From NCBI GenBank assembly GCA_003250355.1, contig QKGS01000079.1, positions 1 through 64,000 on the forward strand: a DNA stretch of 64,000 bases, read 5' to 3'. The notes beneath the pieces were generated by a model. It had not been told where the DNA came from and did no database searches. It was given only the letters and a program-made list of their open reading frames with translations. A program made the position numbers and the translations under genes. The stretch comes from Bacteroidota bacterium (GTDB taxonomy: Bacteria > Bacteroidota > Bacteroidia > Bacteroidales > SZUA-534). Every line of letters starts with the position of its first letter. Within the stretch, counting starts at the first letter, position 1. Shown here in pieces: positions 1 to 9,168 of this stretch.

Positions 1-381
1 TTAGAGGTGAATTTTAGATTGAAAGAATTAAGGCAAAAAGCTAAGGAATTATTAATGAGTGAAAAAGGACTTTATCATCGAAGTAAACGACCAATAGAAC
101 CAGAAGCTGTTTTTGGGCAGTTGAAATCGAATAATAAATATAACAGGTTCACACTTAAAGGATTAAGCAAGGTAAACATAGAGTTTGGCCTAATGGCAAT
201 TGGTCATAATTTGAGAAAAATGGCAGCAAAAGCTGCATTTTCATCACATTTAGTTTCAATGATGCAAATTTTAATAAGTCATATACATTTTTTGAAGTCA
301 ATTACTATTTGTATTTATCCAAATCATCTTTTCTTTTTAAAAGAACAGCAAAATGAAACCAAATTATATTTTGCTGTATAA
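1..381 (+). CDS. Transposase C-terminal part, IS1182/DDE type (5' cut by window edge)
   Basis: The reading frame is open from base 1 and ends at TAA 379-381, so the gene begins outside the window. The visible part resembles the C-terminal end of IS1182-family DDE transposases: a basic stretch, then RRP/KRP-type text (KRPIEPEAVFGQLK) carrying the final catalytic Glu region, then a GL-KV-EFGLMAIGHNLRKMA stretch. The last 45 or so residues are hydrophobic and poorly conserved in such proteins. Whether the element is complete cannot be told. A GTG at 7 is an internal codon, not a likely start. Confidence 0.75.
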   Translation, partial: LEVNFRLKELRQKAKELLMSEKGLYHRSKRPIEPEAVFGQLKSNNKYNRFTLKGLSKVNIEFGLMAIGHNLRKMAAKAAFSSHLVSMMQILISHIHFLKSITICIYPNHLFFLKEQQNETKLYFAV

Positions 382-386
382 AAAAA

Positions 387-410
387 GAGACTGCCTTTTT
401 AGACAGCCTC
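387..410. terminator. Hairpin between transposase and tkt
   Basis: GAGACTGCCT and AGACAGCCTC flank a TTTT loop and pair with two mismatches, preceded by an A-run and lying between the convergent 3' ends of the transposase and tkt. It could be a shared terminator or the terminal inverted repeat of the insertion sequence; only one end is visible. Confidence 0.5.
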
Positions 411-433
411 ATTGTTACGCAACTATAAAAGTA

Positions 434-2470
434 TTATTGTAGTTCTTTAAGATAAAGTTCCACCTGCTTTACAACATTTTCTGCTGTATAGCCTAATTTT
501 TCATCCAAAACTGTATACGGTGCAGAATGACCAAAATGGCCTAAACCTATCGATTTTCCAATTGCCCCCACAAGACCTTGTAATGTTGATGGAAGACCGG
601 CTGTAAGCCCCAGTGTTGGAATCCCCTTTGGCAAAACCTCATTCTGATATTCTTTACTTTGCAACCTAAATAACCCTTCAGAAATAGCAGAAACAACTGA
701 TACATTCATCCCTTTTGTACGTAATATTTCTGCACCTGCAACCAATGTAGATACTTCCGAACCATTAGCAACTAAAATAATGTCAGGCTTATCGGCTTTC
801 TGTAAAATATAAGCACCTTTTTGGGCTTTAAGTGCATTCTCAAATTTTGACACATCGTTTACAGGAAGGTCATTAACATTTTGTCTTGATAATATTAGTG
901 CAGTTGGCGTTTCTGTATTTTCCATTGCCATTTTCCATGCAACAGTAGTTTCATGAACATCGGCAGGACGCAATGCCAGTACACTTGGTTTTCCTGAATG
1001 ATTGTATAATTGCTCCATTAACCGTATTTGAGCTTCCTGCTCAACAGGTTGGTGAGTTGGTCCGTCCTCTCCTACTCGGAAAGCATCGTGAGTCCAAATA
1101 TATTTAACAGGTAACTCCATAAGAGCTGCCATTCGCACTGCAGGCTTCATGTAATCTGAAAACACAAAGAATGTTCCGCAAGCTACAAATAATCCTCCAT
1201 GAGCAGCTATACCATTACAAATGGTTGCCAATGTAAGTTCAGCAACTCCTCCCTGCAAAAATTTACCGCTAAAATCGCCTTTTCTAATCTCCGTTGTTTT
1301 CTTAAGGAATCCGTCAGTTTTATCGGAATTAGCCAAATCGGCAGATGACACAATCATATTGTCAACATTCTCGGCCAATACTCCTAATACTGTTGCAGAG
1401 CCGGCTCTGGTTGCTGCATTATCCTTTTGAACTATTGCTTTATAATCAATATTTGGTACTTTTCCTGAAAGGAAAGAGTCTAACTTTGTCGATAATTCAG
1501 GATTATTTTTTCGCCACTCCTGTTCTGCTTTCTTTACTTCTGCCACTTTTGAAGCCTTTACTTTTGAAGCTTCGGCATAATAATCTGCAACATCAGGAAA
1601 TATTACAAACGGATTGTCAGGATTTCCGCCAAGATTCTCAATCGTTTTATTAATTGAAGCTCCTGCCGCCGACAAAGGTTGTCCATGAGTAGATACTTTT
1701 CGTTCAAAACTTGAACCATCCTCGGCAACAGCCCCCTTACCCATAATTGTTTTACCAATAATTAATGTAGGTTTTTCTGTTTCGGCAATCGCATCATTAA
1801 GAGCCTGTCTAATTTCATCGGCACTGTTACCGTCAATAGTTGTTACTTTCCAACCCCATGATTCATATTTTACTGCAGTATTTTCTGAGGTAACATCATT
1901 AACCTCAGTTGACAACTGTATATCATTTGAATCGAAAAACATAATTAGGTTACTAAGCCCTAAGTGACCTGCTATACGACCTGCTCCTTGTGATATTTCT
2001 TCCTGAATACCTCCATCAGAAATAAACGCATAAGTTTTGTGAGCCATCCATTCTCCAAATCGAGCTACCATAAAACGCTCAGCAATTGCAGCACCAACAG
2101 CCATTGTATGTCCTTGTCCAAGTGGCCCTGAAGTATTTTCAATTCCACGTACTATATCTCTTTCCGGGTGTCCAGGGGTAATACTTCCCCACTGTCTGAA
2201 ATTCTTACAGTCGTCCATTGAAAATGAACCAGTAAGAGCTAACTGAGCGTAAAGCATTGGTGACATATGCCCGGGATCTAAAAAGAAACGATCACGATAT
2301 GGCCATGTTCTGTCAGAAGGATCGTAATTTAAATACTCTGCATAAAGAATGTTAATAAAATCGGCACCTCCCATTGCACCCCCCGGGTGTCCTGATTTAG
2401 CTTTCTCCACCATTGATGCTGATAAAATACGAATATTATCAGCTGCTTTGCCGGCAATTTTGTTGTTCAT
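434..2470 (-). CDS. tkt: Transketolase
   Basis: 678 residues, full length for the two-domain transketolases of the pentose phosphate pathway, which move a two-carbon ketol unit between sugar phosphates using thiamine diphosphate. The N-terminal half has SGHPGGAMGGADF, FFLDPGHMSPMLYA and the cofactor motif, here SDGGIQEEISQGAGR rather than the usual GDG start, which is normal for Bacteroides-type enzymes. The C-terminal half has GVAELTLATICNGIAAHGG and THDAFRVGEDGPTHQPVEQ with the catalytic Glu and His. Start ATG at 2470 fits the usual MNN-K-A-DNIR beginning. Monocistronic with its own promoter. Cytoplasmic. Confidence 0.97.
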   Translation of the reverse strand: MNNKIAGKAADNIRILSASMVEKAKSGHPGGAMGGADFINILYAEYLNYDPSDRTWPYRDRFFLDPGHMSPMLYAQLALTGSFSMDDCKNFRQWGSITPGHPERDIVRGIENTSGPLGQGHTMAVGAAIAERFMVARFGEWMAHKTYAFISDGGIQEEISQGAGRIAGHLGLSNLIMFFDSNDIQLSTEVNDVTSENTAVKYESWGWKVTTIDGNSADEIRQALNDAIAETEKPTLIIGKTIMGKGAVAEDGSSFERKVSTHGQPLSAAGASINKTIENLGGNPDNPFVIFPDVADYYAEASKVKASKVAEVKKAEQEWRKNNPELSTKLDSFLSGKVPNIDYKAIVQKDNAATRAGSATVLGVLAENVDNMIVSSADLANSDKTDGFLKKTTEIRKGDFSGKFLQGGVAELTLATICNGIAAHGGLFVACGTFFVFSDYMKPAVRMAALMELPVKYIWTHDAFRVGEDGPTHQPVEQEAQIRLMEQLYNHSGKPSVLALRPADVHETTVAWKMAMENTETPTALILSRQNVNDLPVNDVSKFENALKAQKGAYILQKADKPDIILVANGSEVSTLVAGAEILRTKGMNVSVVSAISEGLFRLQSKEYQNEVLPKGIPTLGLTAGLPSTLQGLVGAIGKSIGLGHFGHSAPYTVLDEKLGYTAENVVKQVELYLKELQ

Positions 2471-2507
2471 TATAGTTTATATTTTTGAAATAAAATATTA
2501 CAGCACG

Positions 2508-2537
2508 CAAAAATATATATTATTTACAATCGGTCAA
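2508..2537 (-). promoter_or_regulatory. tkt promoter
   Basis: On the minus strand TTG (2537-2535), 19 bases, then TATTTTTG (2515-2508). This is the Bacteroidota -33/-7 arrangement with a perfect TAnnTTTG box, about 38 bases before the tkt start codon. The same TTG-N19-TAnnTTTG geometry recurs at four other sites in this window. Confidence 0.75.
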
Positions 2538-2608
2538 TTAAATAATATTATTTTGTCATAATATTACCAACAACTTATATTTAAGTCTTGTTTTTATAAC
2601 CAAAAATA

Positions 2609-2638
2609 TTGCACAATACATATTATAATATATTTTTG
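2609..2638 (+). promoter_or_regulatory. Promoter of START-domain gene
   Basis: TTG at 2609-2611, 19 bases, TATTTTTG at 2631-2638, 22 bases before the ATG at 2661. Perfect match to the phylum's -7 box with the standard spacing. Confidence 0.75.
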
Positions 2639-2660
2639 TGCTGATTAAAATATATATACA

Positions 2661-3317
2661 ATGCAAAGCAAGCTATTCCTTACCATTTTTATTAGTACAT
2701 TTTTATTTTCACTAAACATATTTGGCAATGAACCATTTTCGTCAGATAATGCAAAATGGGAACTAATATCGTCGGAAAATGGGATAGATATGTACGAAAG
2801 ATGGGTTGAGAACGAACAAAAGTGCAAAGTAAGAGAGCGCTCCGGCAAAATGACTTTAAACTGTTCTAGTGCTGAAGTTATAGATTTAATATCGAATGCA
2901 AAAAAAACTCACCTTTGGATGAGCTGCGTTGAGAAAGTAAACATTATAGAAAATACAGGTACTAAATGGTATGTTCATACTGTTTTTGAATATCCATGGC
3001 CACTGGGAAAACAAGATATGGTTTCTGAATATTCTGTAAAAAAAATTGGGGACAGAACTGTTATTTTCATAAATCAGGCATCGTCGAAATACCCAAAACA
3101 AAACAATATAAAGCGTCTTGACAGTTTTGTTGCAAGATGGGATATTGTAGATACCGGCAACAATAAGCTTAAAGTTACTTTCACCACCAAATCGAATACA
3201 CCTCCCGAGTATCCAACATGGGCACAAGACCCTATTGTAAGAAAGTTATTCCTTTCAAACCTTAGAAACTTCAAAAAAGTTCTTAAAGAATCTGAAATAA
3301 AACAGGCTAGTTTATAA
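2661..3317 (+). CDS. Secreted START-domain lipid-binding-like protein
   Basis: 218 residues with an N-terminal signal peptide (hydrophobic FLTIFISTFLFSLNIFG). The rest matches the START fold pattern: WELISSENGIDMYERW, an S-AEVIDLISN helix, W-M-CVEKVNIIE, a YPWPLGKQDMV core and a C-terminal amphipathic helix (LFLSNLRNFKKVLKE). START domains form a hydrophobic cup for lipids or sterols; the ligand here is unknown. The signal peptide suggests a periplasmic location. Own promoter, monocistronic, divergent from tkt. Confidence 0.8.
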   Translation: MQSKLFLTIFISTFLFSLNIFGNEPFSSDNAKWELISSENGIDMYERWVENEQKCKVRERSGKMTLNCSSAEVIDLISNAKKTHLWMSCVEKVNIIENTGTKWYVHTVFEYPWPLGKQDMVSEYSVKKIGDRTVIFINQASSKYPKQNNIKRLDSFVARWDIVDTGNNKLKVTFTTKSNTPPEYPTWAQDPIVRKLFLSNLRNFKKVLKESEIKQASL

Positions 3318-3377
3318 TAAGCTGCTATAGATATTTTTTTGTATTATAGTTATCGAACTTCATAATTCAAAATATCC

Positions 3378-3407
3378 TTGTTTGATGTAAGTTTTTGATT
3401 ACTTTTG
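3378..3407 (+). promoter_or_regulatory. ychF promoter
   Basis: TTG at 3378-3380, 19 bases, TACTTTTG at 3400-3407, giving an untranslated leader of about 42 bases. A small hairpin (AAATGC/GCATTT, 3416-3430) lies in the leader. Confidence 0.75.
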
Positions 3408-3455
3408 CGCCCTCAAATGCTTGGCATTTTTAAATAATAACAAAACACATAAATA

Positions 3456-4559
3456 ATGGCTCTACAATGTGGTATTGTAGGATTACCAAACGTTGGTAAG
3501 TCTACTCTTTTCAACTGCTTATCGAATGCAAAAGCTCAATCGGCAAACTTTCCTTTCTGTACTATTGAACCTAACGTAGGAGTAATAACTGTACCTGATC
3601 AAAGAATAAACGACTTAATGGAGATAAGCAAATCGGAAAAAGCAATTCCCACAACTGTAGAGATTGTTGATATTGCCGGATTGGTTAAAGGGGCAAGTAA
3701 AGGAGAAGGACTTGGCAATAAATTTCTTGCAAATATAAGAGAAACGGACGCTATAATTCACGTACTACGCTGTTTTGACGATGATAATATAACTCACGTT
3801 GATGGTTCTATTGACCCGGTAAGAGATAAAGAAATAATTGATACTGAACTTCAACTAAAAGATTTAGAAACAGTAGAAGCCCGAATTAGCAAAGTAAAAA
3901 ATCAGGCCAGAACAGGAAACGATAAGCGCGCTCAAAAAATCATGAGCTTACTTGAACAATATAAAGAGGCACTGGAAAAAGGATATTCTGCAAGAACGGT
4001 TTCAATTGATGATGCTGCAAAAGCAGAATTTTTAAACGACCTCCATTTACTAACCGACAAACCAATATTATACGTTTGTAATGTTGACGAAGCTTCGGTG
4101 AAAACCGGAAATGGTTATACCGAAAAAATTAAAAAAATTGCAGAAGCAGAAAACTCTGAAATCTTAATAATTGGTGCTGCTATAGAATCGGATATTGCCG
4201 AACTTGAGAGTTACGATGAACGCAAAATGTTTCTTGAAGATTTGGGACTTGAAGAGGCTGGAGTAAGCAAACTTATAAAAGCAGCTTATTCGCTACTAAA
4301 ATTAAAAACATATTTTACTACGGGCCAAAAAGAAACCAGAGCATGGACATTTAAAGATGGAATGAAGGCTCCACAGTGCGCCGGCGTTATTCATACCGAC
4401 TTTGAGAAAGGGTTTATTCGTGCCGAAGTAATAAAATTTAACGATTTTATTTCATTAGGTTCAGAAGCTGCCTGTCGTGAGGCAGGAAAAATAGGGATTG
4501 AAGGCAAAGAATATGTTGTTCAGGATGGCGACATAATGCATTTCAGATTCAATGTTTAA
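3456..4559 (+). CDS. ychF: Redox-responsive ATPase YchF (OLA1 family)
   Basis: 367 residues, the usual length. TRAFAC-class P-loop protein that binds the ribosome and hydrolyses ATP rather than GTP. Visible: G1 loop GLPNVGKSTLFN, switch region with FCTIEPNVG, G3 DIAGLVKGASKGEGLGNKFL, the altered specificity loop YVCNVDE (NVDE in place of NKxD, which explains ATP preference in the family), and the C-terminal TGS-like domain (TTGQKETRAWTFKDG to QDGDIMHFRF). Preceded by a strong promoter; cytoplasmic housekeeping gene. Confidence 0.97.
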   Translation: MALQCGIVGLPNVGKSTLFNCLSNAKAQSANFPFCTIEPNVGVITVPDQRINDLMEISKSEKAIPTTVEIVDIAGLVKGASKGEGLGNKFLANIRETDAIIHVLRCFDDDNITHVDGSIDPVRDKEIIDTELQLKDLETVEARISKVKNQARTGNDKRAQKIMSLLEQYKEALEKGYSARTVSIDDAAKAEFLNDLHLLTDKPILYVCNVDEASVKTGNGYTEKIKKIAEAENSEILIIGAAIESDIAELESYDERKMFLEDLGLEEAGVSKLIKAAYSLLKLKTYFTTGQKETRAWTFKDGMKAPQCAGVIHTDFEKGFIRAEVIKFNDFISLGSEAACREAGKIGIEGKEYVVQDGDIMHFRFNV

Positions 4560-4657
4560 AAGAAAAACATTCTACAACGAACATTCATATTAATGGATAA
4601 AATTCATCAGACCATTAATTAAATATTTTTTCACTCTATTTTTAGTATTTTTACAAA

Positions 4658-6322
4658 ATGTATAAAACACTAAAAATAACGATATTAGTATTACTCGTGT
4701 CTACAAAATATGTTTGTGCTCAAACGTATTTCGACTGGAATAAAAGAATTGAATACATCGGTTTTATTACAAAAGCGGATGTAAATAAAATAGACAGCTT
4801 TGCAACCTACTCTGTTGAAAAAGTTATTGGTGAAAATGTATATTTAAATCTTAATAAATATCAATATAACAATGTTATTGCTCGCAGTATAAAAATATAT
4901 CCCGACAACAGAAAAAACACAAAATCGGCAACGGCATTAAATATAGCTTCGACAGTTGCCGAAATGTTACAATGGAATGCATACCCCACTTACGACACCT
5001 ATTTACAGATGATGTATGGCTTTCAGGATAGTTTTCCTGAAATATGCAAAGTAGACACAATTGGATACTCAATAAATAACAGACTGATTCTTGCTGTTAA
5101 AATTTCGGATTATGTAAATAAAAACGAAACCGAGCCAAAGTTTTTATATACCTCTTCGATGCATGGCGATGAGGTAGCCGGTATAGTTATGATGCTGCGA
5201 TTGGCAAACCAACTACTGACACAATATGGCTCCGATGAACTAATTACAAAGCTTGTTGACAGCGTTGAAATTTACATAAACCCAATAGCTAACCCCGATG
5301 GAACTTATGCCGGAGGAAACAATAATATAAGCAATGCTACACGTAGAAATGCAAATGGAATAGACCTGAACCGAAACTTCCCCGACCCTGCATCAGGATT
5401 GTATCCCGATGGTAATGAACGGCAACCTGAGAATATTGCCATGATGAACTACATATCAACTAAATACTTCTCCTTGTCAATGAATATACACAGCGGTGAG
5501 GAAGTTTTAAATTATCCGTGGGATACATGGAGCAAACTACATGCCGATAATGATTGGTATTACCTGATATCGAGAGAATTTGCAGACACAGTGCATTCAT
5601 ACAGCTCTAACTATCTTACAAATTTCGATAATGGAGTAACTAATGGTTATGCCTGGTATTCAATAGATGGCGGGAGACAAGACTATGTAAACTATTTTAC
5701 AAACGGCCGTGAAATTACTTTTGAAATAGCGGAAAGTAAATTATTCGACAGCAATATGTTACCAACATTATGGAACTATAATTACAAATCGTTTCTTAAT
5801 TACATAAAACAATCGCTGTACGGTATATATGGTAATATCACCGATATTTATGGAAATGCAATAAATGCAAAAATTGAAATAACCAATCACGACAAAGACA
5901 GCTCGCATATTTACAGCAATACAAATGGAATGTTTTTTCGATATCTAAAGGAAAGTGTTTACACAATTAGGTTTACAGCTCCGCACTACGATACTCTTGT
6001 ATTAACTAACGTTAATATTAACGATTTTAGCAAATATGTTATTAATATTACAATGAATCCTATTTCTAATAGAACTTATGTAAATACTTCAAACACCTCC
6101 CCTTTCTGCATATTCCCCAATCCATCATCAGGAACTGTTTATATATTACCTCAAAATAATACCGAATACTTCAAAGTAGATATTTATAATACTAAAGGGC
6201 AACTCATTAACTCACAAACAAACAATGGAACCGTTACAATAAAACACCTTAATAAAGGATTGTATTTATTAAATATATGTTCCAAAAACAACTCAGCAAC
6301 ATCAAAAATAATAGTAGAATAA
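4658..6322 (+). CDS. Secreted M14 zinc carboxypeptidase with T9SS signal
   Basis: 554 residues: signal peptide (1-21), M14 peptidase domain (about 100-390), carboxypeptidase-regulatory-like beta domain (about 395-470) and a type IX secretion type-A C-terminal domain (about 485-554, starting FCIFPNPSSG and ending in a KGLYLL strand). Zinc ligands by motif are H169 and E172 (HGDE) and H278 (MNIHSG); R239 lies in the substrate motif DLNRNF and E357 (EITFEIAES) is the catalytic Glu. All key residues are present, so an active extracellular peptidase is expected, exported by Sec and then T9SS. Confidence 0.92.
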   Translation: MYKTLKITILVLLVSTKYVCAQTYFDWNKRIEYIGFITKADVNKIDSFATYSVEKVIGENVYLNLNKYQYNNVIARSIKIYPDNRKNTKSATALNIASTVAEMLQWNAYPTYDTYLQMMYGFQDSFPEICKVDTIGYSINNRLILAVKISDYVNKNETEPKFLYTSSMHGDEVAGIVMMLRLANQLLTQYGSDELITKLVDSVEIYINPIANPDGTYAGGNNNISNATRRNANGIDLNRNFPDPASGLYPDGNERQPENIAMMNYISTKYFSLSMNIHSGEEVLNYPWDTWSKLHADNDWYYLISREFADTVHSYSSNYLTNFDNGVTNGYAWYSIDGGRQDYVNYFTNGREITFEIAESKLFDSNMLPTLWNYNYKSFLNYIKQSLYGIYGNITDIYGNAINAKIEITNHDKDSSHIYSNTNGMFFRYLKESVYTIRFTAPHYDTLVLTNVNINDFSKYVINITMNPISNRTYVNTSNTSPFCIFPNPSSGTVYILPQNNTEYFKVDIYNTKGQLINSQTNNGTVTIKHLNKGLYLLNICSKNNSATSKIIVE

Positions 6323-6392
6323 AATGATTTGCTGTGTTAATATTTTTTCATAAAACATCTACTCTTTAATACACTATTAATAAATAAATAGC

Positions 6393-6400
6393 TAGGTTTG
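6393..6400 (+). promoter_or_regulatory. -7 box of PafA-like gene
   Basis: TAGGTTTG matches the TAnnTTTG box 22 bases before the ATG at 6422. No clear -33 TTG at the standard distance. Confidence 0.5.
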
Positions 6401-6421
6401 CCGGGATTTAAAAAATAAATT

Positions 6422-8062
6422 ATGTTCCGAACAAAAACAATTCTATCTATAATAGCTGTAATAGTATCGATAAATACATTTGCGCAACGCAAAAAAAACA
6501 TACCTCCGGAAAAGCCTAGTTTAATTGTAGGTATAATTATTGAAGATATGCGGTATGATTATATTGACAGGTTTTGGGATAATTTCTCAGATGGAGGGTT
6601 TAAAAAACTGGTTCAAGAAGGTTCATTTTGCAGAAATGCAAATTACAATTATTTGCTTACGCAAACTTCTTCGGGAATAGCTACAATTGCAACCGGCTGT
6701 GAACCTGTAATACACGGAATAGTATCAGACCAGTGGCACAATCAGTTGAAAGGGATAAACATAAAATCGGTTTACGATGATAAAGTGCTTGGAATAAACG
6801 ATGAAAAGCAAAAATGGCAATGTTCTCCAAAACATTTACTCACTACAACATTTGTTGACGAGTTGAAACTATACAATAACAATAAATCGAAAGCTATAGG
6901 CATAAGTGTTCATCCGGAGGGAGCAATTCTCCCGATAGGCCATATGGGCAATGCTGCTTACTGGTTCAACGACGAAACAGGCAATTGGATAACCAGTACT
7001 TACTATATGGATACTATTGCGGGATGGATTAATGAATTCAACTCTAAAAGATTTCCAGACATATACAAAGAACGTGATTGGATACCAACATATGAAGAAT
7101 CGAAGTATAGGACAGGATCTGAAAAAGGTGGTTCTAAGTCGATAGGATTCAGCTCTACCGATAAATTTGCAAAAAGAATAAATTCTTTAATGAATAAAAA
7201 TTCAGTATATAGCAAAATAAACTCGACCCCTTTTGGCATAAACCTTACTAAAGACTTTGCAATTGCTGCTATAATAAATGAAAAGCTAGGTAAAAATAAT
7301 AACACAGACTTTCTTAACATTTGTTTTTCGTCAACATCAATAATAAGCGGTGCTTGCGGTCCTAATTCAATTGAACTTGAAGATACTTATATTAAATTAG
7401 ACAAAGAGCTAGAACATTTATTGCAGTTTATAGATAATGAAATTGGCATTGAGAATGTATTAATTTACCTCACTTCTGACCATGGAACATCGTATGACCC
7501 TGAAAAACTCATTTCGAATAATATACCTGCAGGTAAATTTGACGGTGAACGTGCCGTAATGCTTCTTGGAACTTACCTTAACGCTATTTACGATAAGGGG
7601 AAATGGGTATCGGCATATCACAACAAGCAAATATATTTGAACCACAACCTTATAGAAAAATCGGGGGTAAGTTTAAGTGACTTTCAGAAAACTGTTGCCG
7701 ATTTTATAATACAATTTACAGGAGTAGCAAACGCTATAACTTCTACAACGTTAGAACAAACAAACTTCACTCACGGAGTATTTAATTATATGCAAAATTC
7801 TTTTAATCAAAAGCGTAGTGGCGATATAATCATAAATTTAGAACCCGGATGGATAGAAAAAGGTGATTATGTATCAACTGCAAATTCGGCAAACAAATAC
7901 GACCGCCACGTTCCTTTAATTTGGTATGGTTGGAAAATAAAAAGAAGCAGTATTGAAAAAGAAGTTCAAATAAAAGATATAGCTCCAACAATATCTGATT
8001 TTCTTGAAATACCATATCCTAATGGATGTACAGGTACTGCAATTGAAGGTTTGGTAAGGTAA
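6422..8062 (+). CDS. PafA-type alkaline phosphatase superfamily protein with altered active site
   Basis: 546 residues with signal peptide (1-21), colinear over its whole length with secreted PafA-type phosphatases: LIVGIIIEDMRYDY, the nucleophile region LLTQTSSG, ILPIGHMGNAAYWF, CGPNSIELEDTYIKLD, LTSDHG, KRSGDI and YDRHVPLIWYGW. T82 matches the nucleophile Thr79 of PafA, and D353, H354 and H496 match metal ligands. However, positions equivalent to ligands Asp305 and His309 are S306 and G310, Asp38 is E41, Asn100 is D103, and the phosphate clamp Lys162/Arg164 is H164/E166 (PafA numbering recalled, alignment by eye). It may use one metal, act on another substrate, or be inactive. Stops 2 bases from the convergent histidine kinase. 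Confidence 0.85.
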   Translation: MFRTKTILSIIAVIVSINTFAQRKKNIPPEKPSLIVGIIIEDMRYDYIDRFWDNFSDGGFKKLVQEGSFCRNANYNYLLTQTSSGIATIATGCEPVIHGIVSDQWHNQLKGINIKSVYDDKVLGINDEKQKWQCSPKHLLTTTFVDELKLYNNNKSKAIGISVHPEGAILPIGHMGNAAYWFNDETGNWITSTYYMDTIAGWINEFNSKRFPDIYKERDWIPTYEESKYRTGSEKGGSKSIGFSSTDKFAKRINSLMNKNSVYSKINSTPFGINLTKDFAIAAIINEKLGKNNNTDFLNICFSSTSIISGACGPNSIELEDTYIKLDKELEHLLQFIDNEIGIENVLIYLTSDHGTSYDPEKLISNNIPAGKFDGERAVMLLGTYLNAIYDKGKWVSAYHNKQIYLNHNLIEKSGVSLSDFQKTVADFIIQFTGVANAITSTTLEQTNFTHGVFNYMQNSFNQKRSGDIIINLEPGWIEKGDYVSTANSANKYDRHVPLIWYGWKIKRSSIEKEVQIKDIAPTISDFLEIPYPNGCTGTAIEGLVR

Positions 8063-8064
8063 AG

Positions 8065-9048
8065 TTAACTAACGGGGAGTTCTAAAGTAAAGGTACTCCC
8101 TTCGCCTTCAACACTCTCCACATCGAGTTTACCGTTGTTTCGTTCTGCAAACTCATTACATAAAATTAGTCCAAGACCTGTTCCCTTTTCCTGTGAAGTT
8201 CCTAGAGTACTATTGGCTTTTGCTTTATCGAAAATCACCCCCAATCGTGCTGCATCAATACCAATACCTGTATCTGCTATTTTTAAAAATACAGTACTCT
8301 CTTTAGTGTAAGCCTCTACCCTAACTTTACTATCGGGATACGAAAACTTAACAGCATTGGCTATAAGGTTTCTTATTATTGCTGCCAACATTGATGGGTC
8401 TGCAAACACATAAATATCTTCACTTATTGATAGTTTTATCTTTACTCCCTTATGCTTTGCAATAATTTTTATTGTATCTAAAACCTCCTCTGTTGCGTGT
8501 AACAGATTAACTTTTTTTGCATTAACCTTAATTTTTCCAGTTTGAGAACGTGTCCAATCTAATAAGTTTTCAAGCAATTTGAATGTATTTGACGAAGCTA
8601 AATATATTTCTTGAATAAGCTCATTGCGCGATTTTAACGAAAGACTCTCTTTCTCATCAATAAGAATTTCAGATGCTCCTATCAAAACATTGAACGGGCT
8701 TTTTAAATCATGAGCTAATAATGAATAGAATTTCTCTTTATCCTTTACTTCATTTTCAATATGATTTTTTGCTTTTAACAATTCTTCATTAATTGAAACC
8801 AGTTCATTGTTCTGTTCCTGAAGCTCTTTGGTTCTAGACTCAATAATTGACTCAAGATGTTTGAATTGCTTAATTCTATTTCTATTTACATAACTATCTC
8901 TTATTAAGAGTATAAGTACAATGGTAACGATTGCAATAGCACAAACATTTAAATCCAATGCTCCTGAAATATTATGAATAGAATTGCTACAAAAGATTTC
9001 TTTTGGTATTAAAAAAAGTAACAATATGTAAAACAAATGTTTCGACAT
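8065..9048 (-). CDS. Membrane sensor histidine kinase without a sensory domain
   Basis: 327 residues. Signal or first membrane segment (4-20), a second membrane helix (about 35-50), a coiled coil (55-105), then the HisKA domain with the phospho-acceptor H113 in SLLAHDLKSPFN, and HATPase_c with N box (NLIANAVKFSY), G1 DTGIGI and G2 GTGLGLIL. Only about 10 residues lie between the membrane segments, so no extracellular sensor domain is evident and the coiled coil probably carries input. No response regulator is adjacent. Lies 120 bases downstream of the TonB-dependent receptor on the same strand, so cotranscription is possible. Confidence 0.9.
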   Translation of the reverse strand: MSKHLFYILLLFLIPKEIFCSNSIHNISGALDLNVCAIAIVTIVLILLIRDSYVNRNRIKQFKHLESIIESRTKELQEQNNELVSINEELLKAKNHIENEVKDKEKFYSLLAHDLKSPFNVLIGASEILIDEKESLSLKSRNELIQEIYLASSNTFKLLENLLDWTRSQTGKIKVNAKKVNLLHATEEVLDTIKIIAKHKGVKIKLSISEDIYVFADPSMLAAIIRNLIANAVKFSYPDSKVRVEAYTKESTVFLKIADTGIGIDAARLGVIFDKAKANSTLGTSQEKGTGLGLILCNEFAERNNGKLDVESVEGEGSTFTLELPVS

Positions 9049-9168
9049 TGTTTAAATATACACTTATTTCATAAAAATATGTTTACAAACATAATGATAT
9101 TTATCAACACATCTACTGACAACGGTCAGTGTATTTTAACTGATACTATTAACCTTTCATAAAAATAT

